This document shows positions 1-8,448 of a DNA stretch of 64,000 bases, in pieces. The translations under genes and the position numbers were made by a program. The notes under the pieces are model-generated. The model did no database searches, had not been told where the DNA came from, and was given only the letters and a program-made list of their open reading frames with translations. Numbering within the stretch: position 1 is the stretch's first letter; each line of letters begins with the position of its first letter. The DNA lies in contig NZ_QNQU01000016.1 of assembly GCF_003315595.1 (NCBI RefSeq), forward strand, positions 1 to 64,000. Direction: 5' to 3'. This DNA is from Pedobacter miscanthi (GTDB taxonomy: Bacteria > Bacteroidota > Bacteroidia > Sphingobacteriales > Sphingobacteriaceae).

Positions 1-45
1 GCTATTAATCGAGTGTTTTACCGTAAATACATGGTTTACAGCAGG

Positions 46-74
46 AAAAAGTTTTGCCTTCGGCAAAACTTTTT
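46..74 (+). terminator. Strong hairpin, terminator-like
   Basis: The arms at 46-58 and 62-74 are exact reverse complements (13 bp) around a 3-nt loop; the right arm ends in a run of T. It probably ends transcription of a gene left of the window, though such hairpins can also be dispersed repeats. The one reading frame open from base 1 runs through the hairpin to a TGA at 82-84 and does not look like a protein C-terminus. Confidence 0.6.
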
Positions 75-100
75 TGAAAGATGAGTGTTTGGCGCCTGCT

Positions 101-133
101 AAACCTATCAGGTTTCGGAAACCTGATAGGTTT
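101..133. repeat. 33-bp palindrome, AAACCT-nnn-AGGTTT family
   Basis: The arms 101-116 and 118-133 are exact reverse complements around one base. Each arm contains AAACCT-ATC-AGGTTT. A sister palindrome with CGC in place of ATC lies at 55093-55125, so this is a small dispersed family. A partial copy of the motif recurs near 208. Confidence 0.7.
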
Positions 134-145
134 AAACTGCTTCAG

Positions 146-190
146 ACTTCCGAAGTTTACCTACGCTCCGCCCTTTCAAACTTCGGAAGT
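146..190. repeat. ACTTCCGAAGT inverted repeat
   Basis: A perfect 13-bp inverted repeat has arms 146-158 and 178-190. The same CTTCCGAAGT/ACTTCGGAAG core appears singly at about 362-372 and as a 12-bp inverted repeat at 27365-27376/27398-27409. The loop is GC-rich compared with the flanks. Confidence 0.65.
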
Positions 191-420
191 GGTAGCCAAA
201 TAAACCTGATAGCAGCGGAAAACCCGAAGGTGAGGAACGAGCCAAGGCTTTGAAGCGGATAGCAGGAACACACCTATGTAGTAGCACGGAACCTGCTTTA
301 CTGAAAAAAAGAAAAATACATTTCGACTTCCGTAGCTATCCACCCGCGCTATACCTAATCAAACTTCGGAAGTATAAACAATATTTAATACTTTTACGCT
401 TTTAAAAATAGGCAATATAG
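191..420. other. Intergenic repeat mosaic upstream of the lipid A deacylase pair
   Basis: No gene is seen. The stretch holds fragments resembling other intergenic pieces in this window: a GATAGCAGCGGAAA-type block near 210-285 (compare 5120-5165 and 60181-60215) and a last ACTTCGGAAGT at about 363-373. The AT-rich 374-420 would carry the promoter of the gene at 421; it has no perfect TAnnTTTG box. Confidence 0.5.
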
Positions 421-1386
421 ATGAAGCTAATGCTTAAATTATATGTTATACTGCTATTTATCGCTATAGCAGAAACCAGTTATTCTCAAAATTATAAAAA
501 TGAGCTCGTTGTGATTTCTGAAAACGACGCTTATATTGATATCACCAGCGACCGCTATTATACGAATGGTGCTTTTATTAAGTACCGACATGCTTTAAAC
601 GGAGAAAAGTTAAAAGCCGGCAGAAGTAAAGAAATTATGGGGTTTGAGCTTGGCCAAAAAATTTACAATCCATATTATAGTTTTGTACCGAACCCGGCAT
701 TACACGACAGGCCTTTTACTGCATATTTATATGGAGAGGCAAATTATAGCCGGTTTTACGAAAATAAACAAATGTTAAAGGTTTCGGCACAGGTTGGGGT
801 TACAGGAAAAGATGCACTGGGCGAAAAATTCCAGAAAGCGTTTCATAAACTGGTTGGCCAAAACCAGATTGAAGGATGGGAATATGGCTTAAATAGTGAA
901 CCAACACTTAACCTGGGTGCAGAATACAACAGGCTTTTATTAAGCACTTACAACAAAATTTTCGATGTTACCGGAACAGCTTCGGCCGCGGTTGGTAACG
1001 TAATTACGAAAGCCAACCTTGGTGCAATGCTGCGTTTGGGCAGATTTAATGATATGGAAGCCTCTTCTGCCTTTAACAGTTTAGTAAGTAATAATAATAG
1101 TTACAAAGCCCAGCGTAAATACGAACTTTTTCTTTCGGTTAGTCCACAATTGCACGCCGTAGCTTTTGATTCGAGTTTACAGGGTGGCCTATTCCTGAAT
1201 GATAAGGGCCCCATCACATTTAAACCAAAGCCTTTTGTTTTTACTACCCAGGTAGGCTTAACTTTCGCCATTGCACGGTGGACGGCTAATTATACGGCCA
1301 CATTTACATCAAACGAGGTTAAAAACAGTGCTACTGGTTACAGATATGCCTTTTATAGTCTTGCTTACCGTTTTAGTAAAAGCTAA
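421..1386 (+). CDS. LpxR-like outer-membrane lipid A deacylase (DUF2219 family)
   Basis: Predicted outer-membrane beta-barrel hydrolase. LpxR enzymes remove the 3'-acyloxyacyl group of lipid A. Residues 1-23 form a signal peptide ending SYSQ. The family signature END...DRYYTNG is at 34-50, with Asn35-Asp36 and Thr48 matching the LpxR active-site/Ca region, and a candidate catalytic His142 in a GKDALGEKFQKAFH context. The C-terminus alternates hydrophobic residues and ends in an aromatic (YRFSKS). The length of 321 aa fits the family. Its stop overlaps the next start by one base (TAATG), implying translational coupling to a second lipid A deacylase-like gene. The family call is firm; activity on lipid A is inferred. 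Confidence 0.85.
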   Translation: MKLMLKLYVILLFIAIAETSYSQNYKNELVVISENDAYIDITSDRYYTNGAFIKYRHALNGEKLKAGRSKEIMGFELGQKIYNPYYSFVPNPALHDRPFTAYLYGEANYSRFYENKQMLKVSAQVGVTGKDALGEKFQKAFHKLVGQNQIEGWEYGLNSEPTLNLGAEYNRLLLSTYNKIFDVTGTASAAVGNVITKANLGAMLRLGRFNDMEASSAFNSLVSNNNSYKAQRKYELFLSVSPQLHAVAFDSSLQGGLFLNDKGPITFKPKPFVFTTQVGLTFAIARWTANYTATFTSNEVKNSATGYRYAFYSLAYRFSKS

Positions 1387-2495
1387 TGAAAAAACAACTA
1401 CTCGCTATTGTTATGATTATTGTGGGCATTGCTTCGGTAAATGCCCAGATTGCGCCAGAAAACCATTCAATTATCTTTAAGCCAATATTTGGCACACACA
1501 TTAATAATGATCAGGGACATTTGTTCCAGGATCAGATTACAGGATTTGATGCAGCTTATTTTAAAGATATTAGCCAAAACAGCGATAAATGGATCGGCTT
1601 TAGTGGTGCCAAATCGTATGGGATTGGATTTATTTTTAGGGATCTGAGCAAATTAAAAGGCACAAAAGATACATCTGAACATGCATTTGGGCAGGTTTAT
1701 GGCTTGGTGGCCCAAATGGATTTCCAGTTGTTTAAAATCGGAAAAGCTAAATTTAACTTTACACCAGGCGTGGGCTTGGGTTATACCAACAAGTATTACT
1801 ACAATAATACTAAAAACAGGTTTCTGGGGAGTCCGATTAATGAAACCATCAAGGCCGATTTAGGTATGGAATTACCATTTAGCAAATACGCCGATTTATT
1901 ACTGGGTTTTGGCTTTTTACATGTATCAAACGGAGGGGCAACGGTACCAAACGGAGGTTTAAATACCGGCAATGTTTATATCGGGCTGAAACTGAATAAC
2001 CCAAAAGCATTAACTGCCGAGCGAAAAAGTACCTATACTACTTTACAAAGAAACGCTATTGAACTTAGTGCCGGCTTAGGTGCCAGGGGTATATTTGGAA
2101 ACAGGGATAAGAGTTTATATAAAAGCGGGCTATATGCAGGGTATAATTTCTACCTGAATGAAGTAATGTCGCTTAAAGCCGGGGCAGATGCCGTTTATTA
2201 TTACACCACCTTTGATCCTAATAACTATGGAGATACTTTCCAGAATTACGGAACTTCTTACGATAGGTGGCGAACCGGTGTAAGTATTGGTGCCGATATT
2301 AATTTATGGCGAATAACCGTTGCTGCCCAGATTGGGAAATATATCCACTACTACAGACTGATGGAAAAGGCAACCTGGTACTGGACATTCGGCCCAACCT
2401 TTAATATTACGCCGCACATCGGCCTGCAAGCCAAAACCTATATGCATTTTGCACAGGCTGATTTTGTAAACTGGGGTGTAATATACCGGTTTTAA
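1386..2495 (+). CDS. PagL-like acyloxyacyl hydrolase (lipid A 3-O-deacylase family)
   Basis: Predicted outer-membrane protein with a signal peptide (1-21, ending VNAQ). Around residues 177-203 it carries FLHVSNGG..PNGGLN, matching the PagL active-site segment: His179 and Ser181 of the His-Ser pair, then Asn182. PagL enzymes remove the 3-O-linked acyl chain of lipid A. At 369 aa it is about twice the length of proteobacterial PagL. The extra ~160 residues after 205 are also beta-rich and end in VIYRF, so there may be a second barrel-like half. It is the second gene of a coupled pair with the LpxR-like gene and overlaps the convergent CoA-binding gene by 4 bp. Confidence 0.8.
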   Translation: MKKQLLAIVMIIVGIASVNAQIAPENHSIIFKPIFGTHINNDQGHLFQDQITGFDAAYFKDISQNSDKWIGFSGAKSYGIGFIFRDLSKLKGTKDTSEHAFGQVYGLVAQMDFQLFKIGKAKFNFTPGVGLGYTNKYYYNNTKNRFLGSPINETIKADLGMELPFSKYADLLLGFGFLHVSNGGATVPNGGLNTGNVYIGLKLNNPKALTAERKSTYTTLQRNAIELSAGLGARGIFGNRDKSLYKSGLYAGYNFYLNEVMSLKAGADAVYYYTTFDPNNYGDTFQNYGTSYDRWRTGVSIGADINLWRITVAAQIGKYIHYYRLMEKATWYWTFGPTFNITPHIGLQAKTYMHFAQADFVNWGVIYRF

Positions 2496-2851
2496 TATTG
2501 GCCGGTACTTAACAATACAAGCGTACAGGCCTCAACAGGCTCAATATCGTGCTGATCCAATAATTTTTCGAGCTCATAATTTTCTGTCCCCGGGTTGAAA
2601 ATCACGCGTTTTGGTTTTGTAGCCAGGATATAATCGTGGTACTGAGGCTGCAAAGCAGGGCCTATATACAAAGTAACCGTATCGATATCATCATGGATTT
2701 CACCTGGTTTTTCGATTTCTACCCCTGCAACCTCGCCCCTCTTTATGCCTACATTAACAATTTCGTGGTTGAAACGCTTGAGCATGTGGGCCGCTTTATA
2801 CGAATATCTTGAAGGATCTGGCGATGCACCAATAATCAGTGTTTTCTTCAT
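2492..2851 (-). CDS. CoA-binding domain protein (Rossmann, YccU-like)
   Basis: A 119-aa single-domain Rossmann protein of the CoA_binding_2 type. The N-terminus MKKTLIIGASPDPSRYSY carries the nucleotide-binding GAS loop, and IFNPGTEN near residue 85 is typical of the family. The physiological role is not established. It follows the DinB-like gene by 11 nt on the same strand, so the two are probably co-transcribed; its end overlaps the convergent PagL-like gene. Confidence 0.85.
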   Translation of the reverse strand: MKKTLIIGASPDPSRYSYKAAHMLKRFNHEIVNVGIKRGEVAGVEIEKPGEIHDDIDTVTLYIGPALQPQYHDYILATKPKRVIFNPGTENYELEKLLDQHDIEPVEACTLVLLSTGQY

Positions 2852-2862
2852 CTTATTAATTG

Positions 2863-3330
2863 TTAATATTTTGATAATAACGCTATTTGTCCTGAGTGGT
2901 ATGCATGATGCTGTGCCAAACCACTTACCAACTCTACATTGCTTACCCCTGAGCCTAGAACCGGATTTCGCTCACTTTTCACTTCATCATTCCACTGGTT
3001 ATCTTTAAGTGCTTCGCAAGCACGAATGAGTTCCTCGTTGGCAATTTTAAAATTAAAAATAATGCGCTCCCAGGCTTGTGGGGTTGTGGCTTCAGGCTCC
3101 GGCCAATCGCCCATTTCGGGTTCTGCAGCTGGTTTACCAGTTAATCTTGAACTTACTTCCTCCGTCCAGGCAGTTAAATGCAGTGCAATTTCTGCTATTG
3201 AATGCGCTCCCGGCACAAAATGGCTAAATGCTTTTTCGGGATCAACATTATTCAAGGTTTGCATTACATGATTGCCATGCCATGCATCGCCATTGAAAGC
3301 TTTTTTGATTTCGTTCGTGATATTAAACAT
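2863..3330 (-). CDS. DinB/YfiT-like four-helix protein
   Basis: A 155-aa protein of the DinB_2 superfamily, putative metal-dependent enzymes with a four-helix bundle. The family metal-ligand histidines are visible: His19 (AWHGNH), His51 (EIALHLTAW) and the C-terminal AQHHAYHSGQI. The substrate is unknown; relatives include thiol-dependent S-transferases. It lies between the FAD oxidoreductase and the CoA-binding gene in the same orientation. A second DinB-type protein lies at 42835-43281. Confidence 0.85.
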   Translation of the reverse strand: MFNITNEIKKAFNGDAWHGNHVMQTLNNVDPEKAFSHFVPGAHSIAEIALHLTAWTEEVSSRLTGKPAAEPEMGDWPEPEATTPQAWERIIFNFKIANEELIRACEALKDNQWNDEVKSERNPVLGSGVSNVELVSGLAQHHAYHSGQIALLSKY

Positions 3331-3363
3331 ACCAAAACAACAAATGGTATAATATAAAGTTTG

Positions 3364-4905
3364 CTAAGATGCGGTCAATATTGCGTTTGCACAGTTGATT
3401 CCATCAATAGCTGCCGATACAATTCCGCCTGCATAACCCGCACCTTCGGCACATGGATATAAACCTTTTACCTGTGGGTGCTGATAGGTTTCTTTATCCC
3501 TCGGGATCCTTACGGGCGAAGAAGTTCTGCTTTCTACCCCTACCAAAATGGCTTCGTTGGTATAGTAACCCCTTATTTTTTTTCCGAATAATGGCAATGC
3601 TACACGCAAACTATCGGATACGAAACCAGGCAGGATATTATCGAGCATGGAACTTTTAGTGCCTGGTAGGTAAGAATTTTTTGGCAGATCGAGCGATAAT
3701 TTATTATTCACAAAATCGACCATACGTTGTGCCGGTGCAACCAGGTTGCCTCCGCCGGCCTCAAAGGCAGCTTTTTCGATTTCTGATTGAAAGTTCAACA
3801 TCCTTAACGGATCATAGCCCTGAACATCATTCAGGGTAACCTGAACCACCGTGCCGGAGTTAGCATAGGGATTATTCCGCTTGGATGGAGACCAGCCGTT
3901 TACCACAATTTCATTTTCGCCGGTAGAACAGGGTGCGATAATCCCGCCCGGACACATACAGAACGAAAATACACCCCTGGCGCCAACCTGCTCTACTAAA
4001 CTATAATATGCCGGTGGTAAAAATTCCGACCGGATATCGCAATGGTACTGCGCAGAATCGATAATTTCCTGCGGATGCTCAATGCGCACACCCAAAGCAA
4101 AAGGTTTTGCCTCGATCAGGATGTTTTTACTGTTCAACAATTCGTACACATCCCTGGCCGAATGACCTGTTGCCAGGATAATATCATCGGCAAGGAGTTT
4201 TTCTTCAAAATTAATTTCGATGCCCTTCACCTGCCCGAATTCGATTAAAATATCAGTCATCCGGCTATCGAACATCACCTCACCACCGGCATTTAAAATG
4301 GTATCTTTTATAGCCGTGATGATATGGGGAAGTTTGTTGGTACCAATATGTGGACGGGCATCAATGGCAATATCAGGCTCTGCCCCATGGTTTACAAAAA
4401 CCTGCAGTACTTTATTAATGTCGCCACGTTTGTTGGAACGGGTATATAATTTACCATCAGAATAGGTTCCGGCTCCACCTTCGCCATAACAATAGTTCGA
4501 TTCGGTATTGACTAAACCCTGCTTATTTATAGCGGCCAGATCCCTGCGGCGCTGTTTAACATCCTTACCACGTTCGATAATAATGGGTTTTAATCCATTC
4601 TCGATGCATTGCAAGGCAGCAAATAAACCAGCCGGACCAGCCCCGATGATGATAACGGGCCTGGCATTGCTCACATTAGGATAATTGACGGTATAAACTT
4701 GAGGCAGGGCTTCTTCATCTATAAAAACCTTTACCTGCAGGCGGAAAATCACTTTTCTGGAGCGGGCATCGATTGATCTTTTCAGGATTTGGTAGCCTTT
4801 TACTCTCGATTCAGGTAGTTTTAACCCTTCGGCAAGTTTCTGTTTGATAACTTCAGTTTGCTCAACCTGGTGTGGGAGCAAGGTAATTTCGATGTCTTTT
4901 TGCAT
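3364..4905 (-). CDS. NAD(P)/FAD-dependent oxidoreductase (COG2509-type)
   Basis: A ~513-aa flavoprotein. About 80 N-terminal residues precede the dinucleotide-binding motif VIIIGAGPAGLFAALQ; a GGAGTYSDGKLYTR segment and a C-terminal GAGYAGGIVSAAIDG FAD motif follow. Cysteines occur in FCMCPGG. This architecture belongs to the family of uncharacterised FAD-dependent dehydrogenases. The frame stays open to 4947, but the ATG at 4905 (MQKDIEITLL) is preferred because the 14 residues before it look non-native. It probably leads an operon with the DinB-like and CoA-binding genes. Confidence 0.85.
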   Translation of the reverse strand: MQKDIEITLLPHQVEQTEVIKQKLAEGLKLPESRVKGYQILKRSIDARSRKVIFRLQVKVFIDEEALPQVYTVNYPNVSNARPVIIIGAGPAGLFAALQCIENGLKPIIIERGKDVKQRRRDLAAINKQGLVNTESNYCYGEGGAGTYSDGKLYTRSNKRGDINKVLQVFVNHGAEPDIAIDARPHIGTNKLPHIITAIKDTILNAGGEVMFDSRMTDILIEFGQVKGIEINFEEKLLADDIILATGHSARDVYELLNSKNILIEAKPFALGVRIEHPQEIIDSAQYHCDIRSEFLPPAYYSLVEQVGARGVFSFCMCPGGIIAPCSTGENEIVVNGWSPSKRNNPYANSGTVVQVTLNDVQGYDPLRMLNFQSEIEKAAFEAGGGNLVAPAQRMVDFVNNKLSLDLPKNSYLPGTKSSMLDNILPGFVSDSLRVALPLFGKKIRGYYTNEAILVGVESRTSSPVRIPRDKETYQHPQVKGLYPCAEGAGYAGGIVSAAIDGINCANAILTAS

Positions 4906-5006
4906 ATCAAGTCGGGTTTTTATCCCGAATGGTACAAAGATAGGCAACTACAAAGAATAATTAATACTATTTAGCATTCTGTTGCTAAATGTTATTATTT
5001 CAGGAT

Positions 5007-5077
5007 TTTAACCACAGATGCACACAGATAAACACGGATTTTTACATCTGTGCATATCCTTTTTATCTGTGGTTAAA
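5007..5077. repeat. Inverted repeat with nested CAGATGCACACAGAT words
   Basis: A perfect 13-bp inverted repeat TTTAACCACAGAT / ATCTGTGGTTAAA has arms 5007-5019 and 5065-5077, with further copies of CAGAT/ATCTG inside the loop. Weaker relatives are at about 47958-47982, 48213-48235 and 54230-54265. The rest of 4906-5345 holds no supported gene: a GC-rich piece at about 5120-5165 resembles the block at 200-285, and a 73-codon open frame there is repeat-derived. Confidence 0.65.
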
Positions 5078-5345
5078 TTATGTTTACCTGTGCTGGTTTT
5101 CTGTGCCACAAACGGAAGTTTTTAGCCCCGATCGGAGCGGACACGAAGTATAGCGAAGAGCGGGAACAAACATTAAAAAAAGCGAAAGACTTTGCGCTTC
5201 AAACAAAAAACATCAGTTTAAACTTTATCCTAAGCTTGTCAACCTGGCAGATAATTATCGAAAGTGTAACAAAGGCATGCAATTTGATATCTAATTCGTA
5301 AATTGAACTATAATCGATTTGCTTAAAAAGACAAAAATCATAAAA

Positions 5346-5927
5346 ATGAAAAGATTAATATTTGGAATTCTGGCTGCAGTAATTGCGGTAAGTACTTTAA
5401 GTTCGTGCGGATATAACAGCATGGTTAAACTGGATGAGAACGTTAAATCGAAATGGGGAACAGTGCAAACGCAATATCAAAGAAGGGCCGATCTGATTCC
5501 TAACCTGGTTGCAACTGTAAAAGGTGCCGCTAAATTTGAGCAGGGAACATTAACCGCGGTAACCGAGGCACGTGCAAAAGCGACTCAAATGACCGTTAAA
5601 GCTGATGATTTATCACCGGAAAACATCCAGAAATTCCAGGAAGCACAGGGCCAGTTGAGTCAGGCTTTGGGTAAATTATTATCCATCACCGAAAATTATC
5701 CTGAATTAAGGGCTACACAACAGTTCAGCGATTTATCGGCACAGTTAGAAAGTACCGAAAACAGGATTACGGTTGCACGTAAAGATTTTAATGATGCTGT
5801 ACAGGAATACAATGGTAAAATCAGGTCGTTCCCTACCAATTTAACAGCAGGAATGTTCGGATTTAAACCAAAAGGCTATTTTGAGGCTGATGCTTCTGCA
5901 AAAAATGCGCCTAAAGTAGAATTTTAA
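5346..5927 (+). CDS. lemA: LemA family lipoprotein
   Basis: LemA family protein: an N-terminal membrane anchor followed by a long helical domain. The ATG at 5346 (MKRLIFG) is chosen over 5319 because it puts a lipobox LSSC directly after a hydrophobic stretch. The LemA core is recognisable: VKSKWGTVQTQYQRRADLIPNL, then TVKGAA and NRITVARKDFNDAVQEYN. The molecular function is poorly known. It starts a three-gene module with two TPM-domain proteins, a pairing widespread in bacteria. Confidence 0.9.
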   Translation: MKRLIFGILAAVIAVSTLSSCGYNSMVKLDENVKSKWGTVQTQYQRRADLIPNLVATVKGAAKFEQGTLTAVTEARAKATQMTVKADDLSPENIQKFQEAQGQLSQALGKLLSITENYPELRATQQFSDLSAQLESTENRITVARKDFNDAVQEYNGKIRSFPTNLTAGMFGFKPKGYFEADASAKNAPKVEF

Positions 5928-6009
5928 GAACCTATTAAAACATAGAGGGTAATAGATGTTTATTAATAAGCATTTATTACCCTTTTTACTTCTTATAAAA
6001 AATAAGCAC

Positions 6010-6453
6010 ATGTCATTATTTTCGGATATAGAACAAGAAAAGATCGCAAACGCCATATCAGATGCCGAAAAAGCAACTTCGGGAGAGATCAGGATTGCCA
6101 TTGATAAACTTTGTGAAGGCGATCCCTATGAAAAAGCCATCGAATATTTCCATCAACTGGATATGGACAAAACTGCCAGAAGAAATGGCGTACTGGTTTA
6201 TCTCGCTCATGCCGATCATAAATTTGCCATCATTGGCGATGTTGGCATTAATCAGCAGGTACCTGAAGATTTTTGGGAAACGACTAAAATTGCCATGACG
6301 GCCCATTTTGCAAAAGGCAATTTAGCCGATGGCATTATTGCCGGGGTTGCACTGGCCGGAGAGAAACTGGCTTTATTTTTTCCTCCGCAAAAAGGTGATA
6401 TCAACGAATTGCCAAACGATATCGTTTTTATGGATAACTTAGAAAACAAATAA
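6010..6453 (+). CDS. TPM-domain protein, soluble form
   Basis: About 147 aa from the ATG at 6010 (MSLFSDIEQEKI). The open frame begins at 5956, but those 18 residues look like leader sequence. The TPM fold (DUF477) is visible in TSGEIRIAID, RRNGVLVYLAHADHKFAIIGD and the C-terminal ADGIIAGVALAGEKL. There is no signal peptide or transmembrane segment, so it is probably cytosolic. TPM domains have been linked to acid-phosphatase activity in plants and to membrane-protein assembly in bacteria. Second gene of the LemA module. Confidence 0.85.
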   Translation: MSLFSDIEQEKIANAISDAEKATSGEIRIAIDKLCEGDPYEKAIEYFHQLDMDKTARRNGVLVYLAHADHKFAIIGDVGINQQVPEDFWETTKIAMTAHFAKGNLADGIIAGVALAGEKLALFFPPQKGDINELPNDIVFMDNLENK

Positions 6454-6539
6454 GCGATGAAACCATTATGGCTTTCAAAATTACTCAGTGGTAAATGGAA
6501 CACAATAGCCTCATTGCCAGTGAAAATAAATTTATACCA

Positions 6540-7316
6540 ATGAAAAAAATATTCCTTTTATCCTTATTTAGTTTATTATCCGTTTTTGCTTTTGCGCAGG
6601 ATTTTCCTGAAAAGCCAACTACACTGGTTAATGATTATAGCAATGTGTTATCTGCCGACCAAAAACAGGCTTTGGAAAATAAACTGGTAGCTTTTAACGA
6701 TTCATCATCCACACAGATTGCCATCGCCATTTTAAAATCGGTTGGCGATTACGACATTAACGAATATGCGGTAGAACTGGGCAGAAAATGGGGCGTTGGC
6801 CAAAACGGTAAAAACAACGGAATTATGATCGTTGTAGCTGTTGGCGACAGGAAAATTTCGATTCAAACCGGCTACGGCTTAGAAGGCGCCCTGCCTGATA
6901 TTTATGCTAAACGCATTATCGATGATGATATTAAGCCCAATTTTAAGGCTGGCAATTATTATGCAGGTTTAGATGAAGGCACTACATCTATTATTAAATA
7001 TACCCGGGGTGAATACAAAAATGATAACCCAAAAGCTGCTTCAAAAGGCAGAGGCGGTTCGGGCAGCATTGCCATTATTATCATCATTGTTATCATCATC
7101 ATCATTATTATGAGGAAAGGTGGCGGAGGCGGCAGTCAGGTAATAGGCGGCAGGGGTGCATCTAATGCTTTATTCTGGGCCATGCTTTTCGGAAGCGGCG
7201 GTGGCGGCCGTAGCAGCGGAGGCTGGGGCGGTGGCTCATCAGGCGGTGGTGGTGGAGGATTTGGCGGTTTTGGCGGCGGGAGTTTTGGCGGTGGCGGATC
7301 AAGCGGAAGCTGGTAG
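6540..7316 (+). CDS. TPM-domain membrane protein with Gly-rich tail
   Basis: Start ATG 6540 (MKKIFLLSLFSLL), giving a signal peptide ending AFAQ; the upstream extension to 6495 would spoil it. The order is: signal, extracytoplasmic TPM domain (PEKPTTLVNDYSNVLSADQKQALENKL ... KNNGIMIVVA..DRKISIQTGYGLEGALPD), an almost pure Ile/Val transmembrane helix, then a Gly/Ser-rich tail ending GGGGSSGSW. This is the YgcG-like architecture. The tail is strongly repetitive at DNA level (GGCGG). It closes the LemA-TPM-TPM module. Confidence 0.88.
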   Translation: MKKIFLLSLFSLLSVFAFAQDFPEKPTTLVNDYSNVLSADQKQALENKLVAFNDSSSTQIAIAILKSVGDYDINEYAVELGRKWGVGQNGKNNGIMIVVAVGDRKISIQTGYGLEGALPDIYAKRIIDDDIKPNFKAGNYYAGLDEGTTSIIKYTRGEYKNDNPKAASKGRGGSGSIAIIIIIVIIIIIIMRKGGGGGSQVIGGRGASNALFWAMLFGSGGGGRSSGGWGGGSSGGGGGGFGGFGGGSFGGGGSSGSW

Positions 7317-7318
7317 GT

Positions 7319-7346
7319 TGGTTCATTAGTCATTAGTTTATTGGTT
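7319..7346. repeat. 28-bp dispersed repeat, copy 1
   Basis: This 28-nt stretch matches 42191-42218 at 26 of 28 positions. Here it starts 3 nt after the TPM-gene stop codon; at the other site it contains the stop codon of the CrtD-like gene. Quasi-repetitive GGTTAATTGG and CAACATTTCAACATC-like words continue to 7455. No gene is seen in 7317-7456. Confidence 0.65.
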
Positions 7347-7456
7347 TGAATGGATAATTGATCGCGATACGCACAGCGCCAAACTGGTTAATTGGTTTTG
7401 GATCGTAAGAACATTACAACTTTCCAACAAAACAACATTTCAACATCACAACATCC

Positions 7457-7846
7457 ATGTACAGAAGAGATTTAATTACAGCCGAAATACAGAAACTTGC
7501 CCAGGTTTTGGCGCGTATAATGGGGCTAAAATTGGAAGGTAAATTGGCAGAGGCCAGCCTTATTTTCGACGAAACAATGCAAAATGGCTTTCAGCTTCCA
7601 AAAGAAATCCTTGAAAGCGAAGATATAACTGATTTTGAAAAATGGCTGAACGAAGATGATCTCCCTCCTGAAAAACTGGATTCGTTAAGTGAGTTTTTAT
7701 ACTACGAACTGGGTATCAGCGAAGAACGGAATAAACTGATTGCTCCAAAACTTAATCTGGTTTATCAATATTTGTCCGATCAGCATAAGATTGTACATTT
7801 GGTAAACCTGCACCGTCAGAAAACAATACAACAATACCTGCGCTAA
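7457..7846 (+). CDS. Conserved hypothetical protein, helical
   Basis: 129 aa and not recognised as a named family. It is predicted mostly helical and acidic (DITDFEKWLNEDDLPPEKLDSLSEFLYYELG), with no signal peptide or transmembrane helix. The start MYRRDLITAEIQKLAQVLARIMGLK resembles small Bacteroidota proteins of unknown function. It precedes the NUDIX hydrolase by 38 nt in the same orientation. Its last codons (CTG CGC TAA) lie inside a palindromic repeat shared with the 3' end of folP. Confidence 0.7.
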   Translation: MYRRDLITAEIQKLAQVLARIMGLKLEGKLAEASLIFDETMQNGFQLPKEILESEDITDFEKWLNEDDLPPEKLDSLSEFLYYELGISEERNKLIAPKLNLVYQYLSDQHKIVHLVNLHRQKTIQQYLR

Positions 7847-7865
7847 GCGCTTATCGCCCAGCGCC
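7839..7865. repeat. GCGCTAAGCGCTTA repeat overlapping a stop codon, copy 1
   Basis: The sequence TGCGCTAAGCGCTTATCGCC with its trailing CAGCGCC is nearly identical to 47031-47056. It includes the final Leu-Arg-stop of the upstream gene. The palindrome core is imperfect here (TATCGC instead of TAGCGC). Confidence 0.65.
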
Positions 7866-7884
7866 AAACAAACAAAGTAGATAA

Positions 7885-8433
7885 ATGATTATAGGAAAGT
7901 GGCAGAAATTAGCCTCTAAATATTTAGTAAGAGAAAAGTGGGCTACTTTAAGGGTAGATGAAGTTAAACTTCCGGGTGGGGTTATAAAAGACGATTATTA
8001 TGTACTCGAATATCCGAACTGGGTAAATGCGATTGCCTTAACAGTAGAAGGAAAGTTAATTATGGTGCGCCAATACCGCCATGCAGCCGATATTATTTCG
8101 CTCGAAGTACCGGGAGGTGTAATAGATGGTGATGAATCACCAGAATTTGCAGTTAAACGTGAACTTTTAGAAGAAACAGGCTACAGTTTCGAAACTTGTA
8201 AATTTATAGCAGAGCTTTATCCCAATCCGGCAACATCAGATAACCGGACCTTTACTTATTTTTTAACCGGTGGGGTTAAAACCCACGAACAGCATTTAGA
8301 TGAACACGAAATTTTAAATGTAGAAGAATATACGGTTGAGGAAGTGAAACAATTGATCAAGGAAAATAAAATAGCACAGGCGCTGCATGTTGCGGCGCTG
8401 TTATATGGTTTGGATGAAATAGAAAAAATGTAA
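7885..8433 (+). CDS. NUDIX hydrolase, ADP-ribose pyrophosphatase-like
   Basis: A 182-aa NUDIX protein. The NUDIX box is complete: Gly78, Glu84, Arg92-Glu93, Glu96-Glu97, Gly99 (GX5EX7REUXEEXGU). The LEVPGGVIDGDESPE context and a downstream PNPATSDNRTF segment resemble ADP-sugar pyrophosphatases. It would hydrolyse a nucleoside diphosphate linked to another group; the exact substrate cannot be read from the sequence. Confidence 0.9.
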   Translation: MIIGKWQKLASKYLVREKWATLRVDEVKLPGGVIKDDYYVLEYPNWVNAIALTVEGKLIMVRQYRHAADIISLEVPGGVIDGDESPEFAVKRELLEETGYSFETCKFIAELYPNPATSDNRTFTYFLTGGVKTHEQHLDEHEILNVEEYTVEEVKQLIKENKIAQALHVAALLYGLDEIEKM

Positions 8434-8448
8434 ATTTATTAAAATAAT

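Noticed and set aside
1..84. Open frame from base 1 to a TGA at 82-84 as a gene end
   Set aside because: It reads straight through a perfect 13-bp hairpin, and the peptide from there is Lys/Phe-rich hairpin translation. A terminator is the better reading.
5080..5301. 73-codon frame before lemA
   Set aside because: It overlaps the TTTAACCACAGAT inverted repeat and GC-rich repeat pieces; the peptide looks non-native.
7136..7333. Proline-rich 65-codon reverse frame
   Set aside because: It is the complement of the glycine-rich tail of the TPM membrane protein.
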